12,256 nucleotides of DNA. Source: an uncultured Flavonifractor sp. Its GTDB lineage: Bacteria > Bacillota > Clostridia > Oscillospirales > Oscillospiraceae. Position numbers and translations under genes: made by a program. The number at the start of each line of letters is the position of its first letter. Within the stretch, counting starts at the first letter, position 1. Shown here in pieces: positions 1-6,142 of the stretch. Below the pieces are notes generated by a model, which saw only the letters and a program-made list of their open reading frames with translations, was not told the DNA's origin and made no database searches. Location of the stretch: assembly GCA_910585415.1 (NCBI GenBank), contig CAJUDT010000045.1, positions 7,198 through 19,453 on the forward strand. Direction: 5' to 3'.

Positions 1-548
1 TGGTTGCACCCGTCCAGATAGGCGGCCTCACCGATTTCCACGGGTATGCCCATATAGGTCTGCCGCAGGAAGAACACGCCGAAGGCGCTGACGATACCGG
101 GGAACACCAGGGCAAAGATGGTGTTGGCCAGACCCATTTTGGCCACCATCTGATACTGAGGGATGATGAAAATCTGACTGGGCAGGGACATCTGCACCAG
201 GATAATGCCGAAGAGGATGTTCTTGCCTCGGAACTGGAGCTTGGCGAAGGCGTACCCGGCCATGGAGCTGAACACCACCGCGCAAATGACCCGGAATACA
301 ATCATTAAAGCGGTATTCAGGTACAGGTTCATGAAGGGCAGGGAGGCGATGGCATCCTTGAAATTGTCCGTAATCCACTGGGCGGGGAAGAACGTGGGGG
401 GAATCTGCATACTCTCCGGCACTGATTTGGAGCTGGTGAGGATCATCCACACGAAGGGGAAGATCATGATGATAGCGCCCACAACCAGGGCCAGATAGGT
501 CAGAAAGGTGGTAACCTTTTTCGACCGTTCCAAAGAACTTTGTTTCAT
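1..548 (-). CDS. Carbohydrate ABC transporter permease, MalG type (partial, C-terminus beyond the window)
   Basis: Inner-membrane permease subunit of a CUT1-type sugar importer, which would form a heterodimeric channel with the MalF-type partner just upstream. The 182 visible residues start with a short basic N-terminus and a first membrane helix (about 13-36). A periplasmic-side loop follows, then further helices (about 74-98, 110-130, 140-162). The visible part ends inside the cytoplasmic EAA loop (residues 171-182, EIGEAAYLDGCN), which docks on the ATPase. Roughly 90 residues are missing at the left edge; family members are usually about 270-290 residues. The ATG at 546-548 is preceded by an AGGAGG at 559-564 that overlaps the stop codon of the upstream permease, with a 15-base gap, so translation is probably coupled. 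Family call is firm. The substrate cannot be read from the sequence. Confidence 0.93.
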   Translation of the reverse strand, partial: MKQSSLERSKKVTTFLTYLALVVGAIIMIFPFVWMILTSSKSVPESMQIPPTFFPAQWITDNFKDAIASLPFMNLYLNTALMIVFRVICAVVFSSMAGYAFAKLQFRGKNILFGIILVQMSLPSQIFIIPQYQMVAKMGLANTIFALVFPGIVSAFGVFFLRQTYMGIPVEIGEAAYLDGCN

Positions 549-563
549 CTGTGTGCTTCCTCC

Positions 564-1457
564 TTACACATCGTAGTTGACCCACTTCTTCTGGCCCACA
601 AACTGAATGATGGTCACCATGCCGATGAGGGCTACGGTCCAGATGACAATGGCCGAGCCGGAGCCGCGGCTGCCGGCGATGAAGGACTCCCGGTAGAACA
701 GGTACATGAGGCTCTGTACACTGGTGACGGCTGGGTTGGTGTCCTCTACCATCATGTAAATCAGGTCGTAGACCTTGATGGAGGACATCAGGCGCATAAT
801 CATGACCACGAAGAGGGTGGGGGAGACCATGGGCAGGGTGATATGGAAGAACTGGGTGACCTTCCCCGCGCCGTCGATGGAGGCGGCCTCATAGTAGGAC
901 TTGGAGATGTTCTGGAGGCCCGCCAGCAGCAGCACCGCGTCGTAGCCGATGTTGCTCCAGATGGCCACAATGGCGCAGGAGAGCATGACCACATTGGGGT
1001 CGGTAATCCAGCCCACATGGGCGCCCAGCACCTGGTTGAGAATGCCGTACTCGCCGTTGAAAATCCAGCGCCACACCATGGTGACGGCGGCGGGAGCACA
1101 GACCATGGGCAGGAAGAAGATGGTGCGGAACACGCCCTTGCCCTTAATCTTGGCATTCAGGAGCATGGCCACCAGCAGGGACAGGAACAGCCCCAGAGGC
1201 ACCGTCAGGATACAAAAGAGGATGGTGTTCCAGGTGGCCCGCCAGAACTCGGCGTTCTGGAACATCTCAACGTAATTTTGCAGGCCGATGAACTTGTAAT
1301 GGCCAAAGCCCAGATGCTCGCAGAAGCTGGTGTACAGGGTCTGCACAAAGGGCCACAGGTTGAGAATAATCAGGCCGATGATGGTGGGGGCCACCATGAT
1401 CCAGCCCCAGTTTTCCTCCCGCCGGGCGGCGGCGGAGAGCTTCATCTTGGTTTTCAC
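564..1457 (-). CDS. Carbohydrate ABC transporter permease, MalF/UgpA type
   Basis: Membrane permease subunit of the same sugar importer, 297 residues, a normal length for the shorter MalF-like (UgpA, LacF) class. Hydrophobic helices are visible at about 18-40, 76-101, 110-130, 157-180, 210-228 and 267-288. The EAA loop is at 190-198 (EAASIDGAG), followed by the conserved hydrophobic LPMVSP stretch, and contacts the ATPase. The chosen start is a GTG at 1455-1457, because AGGAGG at 1465-1470 sits 7 bases upstream. An in-frame ATG at 1443-1445 lies too far from that site and would remove four residues. It begins 14 bases after the binding-protein gene and ends 15 bases before the MalG-type gene, so the three form one unit. 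Substrate unknown. Confidence 0.95.
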   Translation of the reverse strand: MKTKMKLSAAARREENWGWIMVAPTIIGLIILNLWPFVQTLYTSFCEHLGFGHYKFIGLQNYVEMFQNAEFWRATWNTILFCILTVPLGLFLSLLVAMLLNAKIKGKGVFRTIFFLPMVCAPAAVTMVWRWIFNGEYGILNQVLGAHVGWITDPNVVMLSCAIVAIWSNIGYDAVLLLAGLQNISKSYYEAASIDGAGKVTQFFHITLPMVSPTLFVVMIMRLMSSIKVYDLIYMMVEDTNPAVTSVQSLMYLFYRESFIAGSRGSGSAIVIWTVALIGMVTIIQFVGQKKWVNYDV

Positions 1458-1471
1458 GGATGCCCCTCCTT

Positions 1472-2770
1472 TCAGTCACCCGCCAATTTCTTGGCGGTTT
1501 CGGTGTCAACGATTTCCTGCATGTTGGCCAGGGCTTCCTCCAGGGTCTGCTGGCCGTTGTAGACCTTGTTCATCTCATCCAGCACGGGGCTCTTCCACTT
1601 GGGACGGGCGGCGTTGTTGACGTTCTGGATGCCGTACTCGAACTGGTCCATGACAATGCCCACGTTCAGGTCGTACCCGGCCTTCTCAAAGGCGTCAAAG
1701 TAGGGCTGCTCCGTGCCGTTGTAGGCGGAGATGGCCGCGCCGTAGGAGCTGGCCAGCAGCTGGGCCTCCTCGGTGCCGAAGAACTTGATGACGTCCAGGG
1801 CGATGTCCCGGGTCTTGCCGTGGGCGGCGGTGGAGTAGCACAGGCCGTTGGAGATGGTGGCCCGGCCGTCGCCGCTGACGGGGTCGGGGCACTTGGGCAT
1901 GGGGGCGATGTCCCACTTGCCGTCCATGTTGGGGAAGTTGATGCACTTGTTCATCAGCTCCCAGTTGCCCTCGATGTACATGGAACCGACCTCGGAGAAG
2001 AAGGCGGTGCCGGGGGCGGTCTCGGCAAAGTAGGCCTGCTTGGGGCACCAGTCGTTGTCCTGCATCCCCACGTAGAACTCCATGCCCTTCTTGGTGCCGG
2101 GCTGGTCGAAGCCCGCCTTGGTCTTGTCATCGTTCAGGATGTACCCGCCGGCCTGGTAGACGAAGCTCCAATAGCCCATCTGGTCATCGTTGTAGGCCAT
2201 GAAGCCGTATTTTCCGGTGCTGTTGTAGATCTGCTCGGACGCGCTGGTCAGGTCGTCCCAGGTCCAGGTCTCGTCGGGGTAGGCCACCCCGGCGGCATCG
2301 AACATCTCCTTGTTATACACCAGGAAGATGTTGTCCTTGTCCTTGGGCACGCCGTACATCCGGCCGTTGCTGCCCTGGGCGTTGCCGATGGAAATTTCGG
2401 AGAAATGGTTCTGATAGTAGTTGGGGTCCTCGTCAGCGTACAGGTCGGTGACGTCGGCCAGCATGCCGAAGTCGGAGTAGTACAGAATCTGGTTGGTGTG
2501 CATCCAGAAGATGTCCGGCATGGTGTTGGACTCGGCGGCGGCCTCCAGCTTGGTCCAGTATTCCGCCCAGCTGGTGACCTGCACCTCGATGACCACGTCA
2601 GGGTTTTTCGCGGTGTAGGCGTCGCAGATGGCCTGCATACTGTCGCGCTGGGCCACGTCCCAAATCTGGAACTTCAGATGGGTTTTGCCGTCGGCCGCGC
2701 CGCAGCCGGACAGGGACAGCAGCAGCGCCAGCGCCAGAACAGCGGCGGCAATGCGGGGAACTCGTTTCAT
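1472..2770 (-). CDS. Extracellular sugar-binding lipoprotein (solute-binding protein family 1)
   Basis: Substrate-capturing component of the importer, predicted to be anchored to the outer face of the membrane by a lipid. The 432-residue protein has a lipoprotein signal: basic MKR start, hydrophobic core 7-20 and lipobox LSGC with the lipidated cysteine at 23. The mature part has the features of cluster-1 carbohydrate-binding proteins: an opening IWD strand, the AYTAKNPDV segment, a PDIFWMHTN segment, and several tryptophans and tyrosines suited to stacking on sugar rings. The ATG at 2768-2770 has a GAGGAG site about 8 bases upstream. It is first gene of the unit with the two permeases and has its own promoter at 2839-2867. 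The substrate is likely an oligosaccharide or polyol, but glycerol-3-phosphate or an amino sugar cannot be excluded. Confidence 0.94.
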   Translation of the reverse strand: MKRVPRIAAAVLALALLLSLSGCGAADGKTHLKFQIWDVAQRDSMQAICDAYTAKNPDVVIEVQVTSWAEYWTKLEAAAESNTMPDIFWMHTNQILYYSDFGMLADVTDLYADEDPNYYQNHFSEISIGNAQGSNGRMYGVPKDKDNIFLVYNKEMFDAAGVAYPDETWTWDDLTSASEQIYNSTGKYGFMAYNDDQMGYWSFVYQAGGYILNDDKTKAGFDQPGTKKGMEFYVGMQDNDWCPKQAYFAETAPGTAFFSEVGSMYIEGNWELMNKCINFPNMDGKWDIAPMPKCPDPVSGDGRATISNGLCYSTAAHGKTRDIALDVIKFFGTEEAQLLASSYGAAISAYNGTEQPYFDAFEKAGYDLNVGIVMDQFEYGIQNVNNAARPKWKSPVLDEMNKVYNGQQTLEEALANMQEIVDTETAKKLAGD

Positions 2771-2838
2771 AACTCCACTCCTCTGCTATGTTTTATTTGC
2801 CGGAACGCATACACCGAAACGCCCGGCTTCTTGTTAAA

Positions 2839-2867
2839 AATATAATACTGCACTATCTATCTGTAAA
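2839..2867 (-). promoter_or_regulatory. Sigma-A promoter of the binding-protein/permease unit
   Basis: On the minus strand the -35 box is TTTACA (2862-2867), the spacer is exactly 17 bases and the -10 box is TATATT (2839-2844). Each box matches five of six consensus positions. Transcription would start near 2832, leaving a leader of about 60 bases before the ATG at 2770. Known: this spacing is optimal for the housekeeping sigma factor. Inference: the promoter is controlled by the AraC-type regulator encoded just upstream. Confidence 0.72.
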
Positions 2868-3080
2868 TAGACGGAAATTTTTGAAAGCTATCCAAATGTT
2901 GTATTGCATACGATATGTGCAGGTCGAGACACATTCTGGTATATTTCCAAATATTTCGTGGAAGGTGTACATAAAATACAGGCTATTTTTGTGCAATAGC
3001 GATAAAGGAATTTGTAGTTTTCACCAATTCCCAACTTATGGATTTTATGTTTTCAACAAATATATGACCTCATGTGGGCA
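2868..3080. other. AT-rich non-coding spacer upstream of the importer promoter, possible operator region
   Basis: This part of the 364-base gap between the AraC gene and the binding-protein gene is strikingly AT-rich against GC-rich surroundings and holds no credible gene. Operator-like structure includes an interrupted palindrome TTCCA-N9-TGGAA (2945-2963), an ATATTTC direct repeat 10 bases apart in the same place (2941 and 2951), two copies of TCCAAAT (2891 and 2946), and a 9-base inverted pair ACATAAAAT/ATTTTATGT (2969-2977 and 3042-3050). The location upstream of a -35 box suits activator binding by an AraC-family protein. None of these matches a known operator, so the assignment is only positional. 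Confidence 0.35.
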
Positions 3081-3116
3081 AGCAAAACGCCGCCCCCCTG
3101 GTACGGGAAGCGGCGT
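3081..3116 (-). terminator. Factor-independent terminator after the AraC gene
   Basis: In the minus-strand transcript a GC-rich stem ACGCCGC/GCGGCGT (arms 3110-3116 and 3087-3093) closes on a loop that can add three more G-C pairs. It is followed at once by TTTTGCTTG. It lies 18 bases beyond the AraC stop codon. It separates the ATPase-regulator unit from the binding-protein unit. Confidence 0.78.
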
Positions 3117-3134
3117 GCTGGCCGGTTGTATGCC

Positions 3135-4019
3135 CTACCACAGCGGCGGCGCTTTCATCGGGCGAAGGGTGCTCCGCCGCTGGGCCGGGATGCTCTCCAG
3201 GTATTCGCTGGGGGACATGCCGGTTTCCCGGCGGAATACTTTGGAAAAATAATTGGCGTTGGCAAAGCCGGCGGCCTCGGCCACGTAGGTGACGGAGACA
3301 TCCTCATCCCGCAGGAGGAGCTTGGCGTACTCCACCCGCACACGGGTCAGGTACTTCCCCGGCGAGATGCCCACCGACTTGGTAAACGTGCGAATCAGGT
3401 GGGCCTTGGAAACCTCCAGCCGCTGGGCCAGCTCGTCCATGCCCTCCAGGTAGGGAAATTCCTCCTGAATGATGGCCGTGGCGGACTCCGCCAGAGGGGA
3501 GAGGCCGCTGCCCGAGGGCTTGACGCAGGAGGCGAGGCTCCGCAGGCCGGTGAGCATGGTGTAGGCGTGGGTGGAGGCTAGGGTTCCGTCCACCTGTCCC
3601 TGCTCGTCCTCCAGGACGGCCAAAGCCGCCACTGCCGCCCGAATCACCGCCGCCCCCTGGGTGACGTAGGCCCTTCCAGCCTCCAGGCGGTCCTGAAGCA
3701 GCCGCCGGGCGGCTTCGCCCTGGAGGGTGACGGTCATGCACAGGCACTGGGACACAGCCTGGAGGGTGTACGAGCCGGGTGTGCCCAGCACCAGGGCCTG
3801 CCCCTGGGACAGGAGGGCGTACTGATCGTAGGAGGAAACCGTGAGGTTTCCCCGTACTGCCGCAGCCAGCAGGTACGCGCACTCGCCGCACCGGAGTACC
3901 TGCGCGTCCCCCGGCGCAAGGGGCAGGACCCGCCCGCATTGCAGGCACAAAAGTTCCTCCACCGCGCTGTCTGCGGGACTGGGCAGGATTTCACGGGTCT
4001 GCTCTGGATGCTGTGGCAT
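3135..4019 (-). CDS. AraC-family transcriptional regulator with an N-terminal cysteine-pair motif
   Basis: Likely sugar-responsive DNA-binding regulator of the neighbouring importer, 294 residues. The C-terminal third is a typical AraC/XylS domain with two helix-turn-helix units (about 194-215 and 241-264), including the family pattern GFANANYFSKVFRRETGMSP at 251-270. The N-terminal part (about 48-110) resembles the small beta-barrel sensing domain of the family. Before it sit two Cys-x2-Cys pairs at 25/28 and 44/47, an arrangement like a zinc ribbon. The ATG at 4017-4019 lies 12 bases after the ATPase stop, with a GAGGG site near 4027-4031, so the two are co-transcribed. A terminator follows. 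The target is presumably the promoter at 2839-2867; the ligand is unknown. Confidence 0.9.
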   Translation of the reverse strand: MPQHPEQTREILPSPADSAVEELLCLQCGRVLPLAPGDAQVLRCGECAYLLAAAVRGNLTVSSYDQYALLSQGQALVLGTPGSYTLQAVSQCLCMTVTLQGEAARRLLQDRLEAGRAYVTQGAAVIRAAVAALAVLEDEQGQVDGTLASTHAYTMLTGLRSLASCVKPSGSGLSPLAESATAIIQEEFPYLEGMDELAQRLEVSKAHLIRTFTKSVGISPGKYLTRVRVEYAKLLLRDEDVSVTYVAEAAGFANANYFSKVFRRETGMSPSEYLESIPAQRRSTLRPMKAPPLW

Positions 4020-4031
4020 AGCGCTGCCCTC

Positions 4032-5129
4032 TTAATGCGCGATGGCCTGCTCGGTCTCCTTGTCGAAGAGATGGAGCTTCTTGGTGTTCAGCACCAGGGC
4101 GGCGGGGTCTCCCTCCCGGCCCTTGTAGCCGGATTCGATGCGGGCCACCAGCTTGGCCCCCTGGCAGTCCAGGTGGAGGTTGATTTCCGCGCCCATGAGC
4201 TCGGCAATCTCAATTTGGGCGTCCAGGTGGTGGGGCTGTCCGGCGGGAACGGCGTCCACGTCCTCCGGCCGGACGCCCAGCACCACGGTCTTGCCCACAT
4301 AGGGGGCCAGGGCCTTTTTATCCATGTGCTCGGGCAGGTCCACACCGCTGCCGCAGAACTCCGCCCGGTATGTTCCGTTCTTCTCGGTAATCACCGCGTC
4401 CACGAAGTTCATCTGGGGGGAGCCGATGAAGCCCGCCACGAAGAGGTTGCAGGGGGCGTCGTAGAGGTTCTGGGGGGTGTCGTTCTGCTGGATGATGCCG
4501 CCCTTCATAACCACGATGCGGTCGCCCATGGTCATGGCCTCGGTCTGGTCGTGGGTGACGTAGACGAAGGTGGTCTGAAGGCGCTTGTGCAGGCGGCTGA
4601 TTTCCGCCCGCATGGCAGTGCGCAGCTTGGCGTCCAGGTTGGACAGGGGCTCGTCCAGCAGGAACACGGCGGGATTGCGCACCATGGCGCGGCCCAGGGC
4701 CACGCGCTGCCGCTGGCCGCCGGAGAGGGCCTTGGGCTTCCGGTTCAGGAAGGGCTCCAGGTCCAGAGCCTGCGCGGCCTCGTGAACCCGGCGGTCAATC
4801 TCGTCCTTGGGCATTTTCTTCAGATTCAGCCCGAAGGCGATGTTTTTATAGACGGTCATATGGGGATACAGGGCGTAGTTCTGGAACACCATGGCAATGT
4901 CCCGGTCCTTGGGGGCCACGTCGTTGACCACCCGGTCGCCGATGTACAGCTCACCCTCGCTGACATCCTCCAGACCGGCGATCATCCGCAGGGTGGTGGA
5001 CTTGCCGCAGCCGGAGGGGCCCACCAGGATAACGAACTCCTTGTCCTGAATCTCCAGGTTCAGGTCGGGGACTACGGTGACGTTGCCGGGATAAATCTTC
5101 TTCACATGCTTAAAGGTAATGCTTGCCAT
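4032..5129 (-). CDS. ugpC: Sugar ABC transporter ATP-binding protein, UgpC/MsmX/MalK family
   Basis: Cytoplasmic ATPase that powers CUT1 sugar importers by docking on the EAA loops of the permeases. The 365 residues hold every expected motif: Walker A GPSGCGKST (37-45), Q-loop VFQNYALYP (81-89), signature LSGGQRQR (135-142), Walker B VFLLDEP (155-161), D-loop (163-166) and switch histidine 193. A C-terminal regulatory OB-type domain runs from about 240, with GVRPEDVD. The start at 5127-5129 is fixed by AGGAGG at 5138-5143; the reading frame is open 34 codons further upstream, but without a comparable site. It is co-transcribed with the AraC gene but separated from the permeases by a terminator. 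MsmX-type ATPases can serve several importers, which may explain its own unit. The ugpC symbol is a family label, not proof of glycerol-3-phosphate transport. Confidence 0.96.
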   Translation of the reverse strand: MASITFKHVKKIYPGNVTVVPDLNLEIQDKEFVILVGPSGCGKSTTLRMIAGLEDVSEGELYIGDRVVNDVAPKDRDIAMVFQNYALYPHMTVYKNIAFGLNLKKMPKDEIDRRVHEAAQALDLEPFLNRKPKALSGGQRQRVALGRAMVRNPAVFLLDEPLSNLDAKLRTAMRAEISRLHKRLQTTFVYVTHDQTEAMTMGDRIVVMKGGIIQQNDTPQNLYDAPCNLFVAGFIGSPQMNFVDAVITEKNGTYRAEFCGSGVDLPEHMDKKALAPYVGKTVVLGVRPEDVDAVPAGQPHHLDAQIEIAELMGAEINLHLDCQGAKLVARIESGYKGREGDPAALVLNTKKLHLFDKETEQAIAH

Positions 5130-5200
5130 TGCCGGTTCCTCCTGTCCAATGTATAGGTAATTTATTGATGTAACGGGTGCTCTGTGAACCCTGCACCTTT

Positions 5201-5255
5201 TGAAAAACTGGAACTGCTGCAAGGATAGCACAGGCTTCCAGTTCCTGCAAGGATA
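5201..5255 (-). promoter_or_regulatory. Direct-repeat element and tentative promoter upstream of the ATPase gene
   Basis: The 11-base word CTGCAAGGATA occurs exactly twice, at 5217-5227 and 5245-5255, 28 bases apart. Inverted arms GGAACT (5210-5215) and AGTTCC (5240-5245) lie between and around them. Read on minus, the repeats place TTGCAG 17 bases before TGCTATCCT, an extended -10-like sequence, so the repeat may double as a weak, activator-dependent promoter for the ATPase-AraC unit. The -35 match is poor (three of six). Confidence 0.35.
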
Positions 5256-5282
5256 AAAAAGTGATACCGGCAGTAAATAAAT

Positions 5283-5301
5283 GACATTGTTGCAAAATGT
5301 C
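5283..5301. promoter_or_regulatory. Palindromic operator candidate in the divergent spacer
   Basis: The sequence GACATTGTTGCAAAATGTC is a 19-base imperfect palindrome: six outer base pairs are perfect and one of the three inner pairs also matches. It lies between the ATPase gene and the promoter of the DUF624 gene, about 75 bases upstream of the latter's predicted start site. The symmetry suits a dimeric repressor such as a LacI- or GntR-type protein. No such gene is in the window. Confidence 0.4.
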
Positions 5302-5333
5302 GATACTTTACCCGCGAGCTCATTATTTTGCTA

Positions 5334-5362
5334 TTGAAGCCCGCGTCCCATCGTGATATAGT
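5334..5362 (+). promoter_or_regulatory. Sigma-A promoter of the DUF624 gene
   Basis: The -35 box TTGAAG (5334-5339), a 17-base spacer and the -10 box TATAGT (5357-5362, five of six) make a credible promoter about 60 bases before the GTG start. The -10 box lies inside a perfect inverted repeat GATATA-N4-TATATC (5355-5370), which could be a repressor site or simply AT-rich melting sequence. Confidence 0.65.
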
Positions 5363-5422
5363 AATATATCCCAGATATGGACAGCCTGCACGGCTCGTCC
5401 ATGAAAAGGAGGAAGAAGGGCT

Positions 5423-6094
5423 GTGTTTTTCCGAAAGGACTACGCCGCGCCGGGACCGGGCATCGACCCAAACGCCCCGGAAAAGACGGGATTTGCCCGC
5501 TTTTTGGAGATTTTGCAGATCGAATGCGCCACCTTAGTCAAGCTCAACCTGCTCTTTCTGGCGACCTGCCTGCCCGTGGCCACCATCCCCCCGGCCATTT
5601 TCGCCATGCACATGGTGGTCCGAAAGATGGTGCTGGACCAGCCGGTGGACTGTTTTCACGATTACCGTACCGCTTTCAAGAAATATTGGAAGCTGGCTTA
5701 CGGGGCCTTCTTTGTCACTGTTTTACCCCTGGCGGCAGGGGCCTTCGGGGGGCTGTTTTATCTGCGCTCCGCCATGGATAACCCCCTGTTTCTGGCGCCC
5801 TTCGTGCTGTGCTCCACGGTGTTCCTGGTGACCATGCTGGCCTCCGCGTATCTGTATGGCCTGCTGAGTCTGGGTAAGCCTTTGAAGGAGGCGGTGAGGC
5901 GCTCCCTGCTCTTCGGTGTGGGCAAGCCCCTGCGGGCGGCGCTGGCGGCTCTGTGCGTTTACGGCTCCCTCCTGGTGGCGGTGCTGGAGTTCCCCCTGAG
6001 CGCCATTTACCTCCTGTTCCTGGGCTTTTCCGTGCCGTGCCTGTTGGGCAATTTCTTCATGCGGACGGTTTTGAAGCAATATTTTGAGGTATAA
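5423..6094 (+). CDS. DUF624 (YesL-like) membrane protein
   Basis: Integral membrane protein of 223 residues in the DUF624 family (Bacillus YesL). Its genes commonly sit beside CUT1 sugar importers; the biochemical role is not established. The sequence shows five hydrophobic segments at about 38-65, 92-113, 121-148, 168-190 and 191-213. A cytoplasmic-type N-terminus of about 35 residues and a charged FHDYRTAFKKYWK stretch (78-90) before the second segment are typical of the family. The start is GTG at 5423-5425, supported by AAAGGAGG at 5405-5412. It is transcribed away from the ATPase gene, so control by shared spacer sites is likely. A long hairpin ends it just after the stop codon. Accessory or regulatory function for the neighbouring transporter is inference. 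Confidence 0.88.
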   Translation: MFFRKDYAAPGPGIDPNAPEKTGFARFLEILQIECATLVKLNLLFLATCLPVATIPPAIFAMHMVVRKMVLDQPVDCFHDYRTAFKKYWKLAYGAFFVTVLPLAAGAFGGLFYLRSAMDNPLFLAPFVLCSTVFLVTMLASAYLYGLLSLGKPLKEAVRRSLLFGVGKPLRAALAALCVYGSLLVAVLEFPLSAIYLLFLGFSVPCLLGNFFMRTVLKQYFEV

Positions 6095-6134
6095 CAAACC
6101 TCCCTCCGGCGCTTGCTGGAGGGAGGTTTGTTGT
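6091..6134. terminator. Bidirectional terminator between convergent genes
   Basis: A perfect 15-base-pair stem joins 6093-6107 and 6118-6132, extended by a G-T and an A-T pair, around a 10-base loop. The arms are AACAAACCTCCCTCC and its complement. On plus the stem ends in GTTTGTTGTTGTG; on minus it ends in GTTTGTTAT. It can therefore stop both the DUF624 gene, whose stop codon it overlaps, and the M56 peptidase gene, whose stop is 9 bases away. Confidence 0.82.
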
Positions 6135-6142
6135 TGTGTCCG

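Noticed and set aside
540..1562. Plus-strand open frame of 340 codons opposite the MalF-type permease
   Set aside because: The His/Gly/Asp-rich product is the antisense shadow of a permease with intact helices and EAA loop.
1460..2845. Long plus-strand open frame of 461 codons opposite the binding-protein gene
   Set aside because: It mirrors a clear lipoprotein gene. Its product is rich in V, G, H and L with no domain, as expected from the complement of GC-rich coding DNA, and it lacks a ribosome binding site.
2881..2895. TTGAAAGCTATCCAA upstream of the importer promoter as a CcpA (cre) site
   Set aside because: The ends fit but the essential central CG is missing and several positions differ from the consensus.
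3939..5156. Plus-strand open frame of 405 codons opposite the ATPase gene
   Set aside because: The antisense of a complete ABC ATPase; the composition is typical of a shadow frame.
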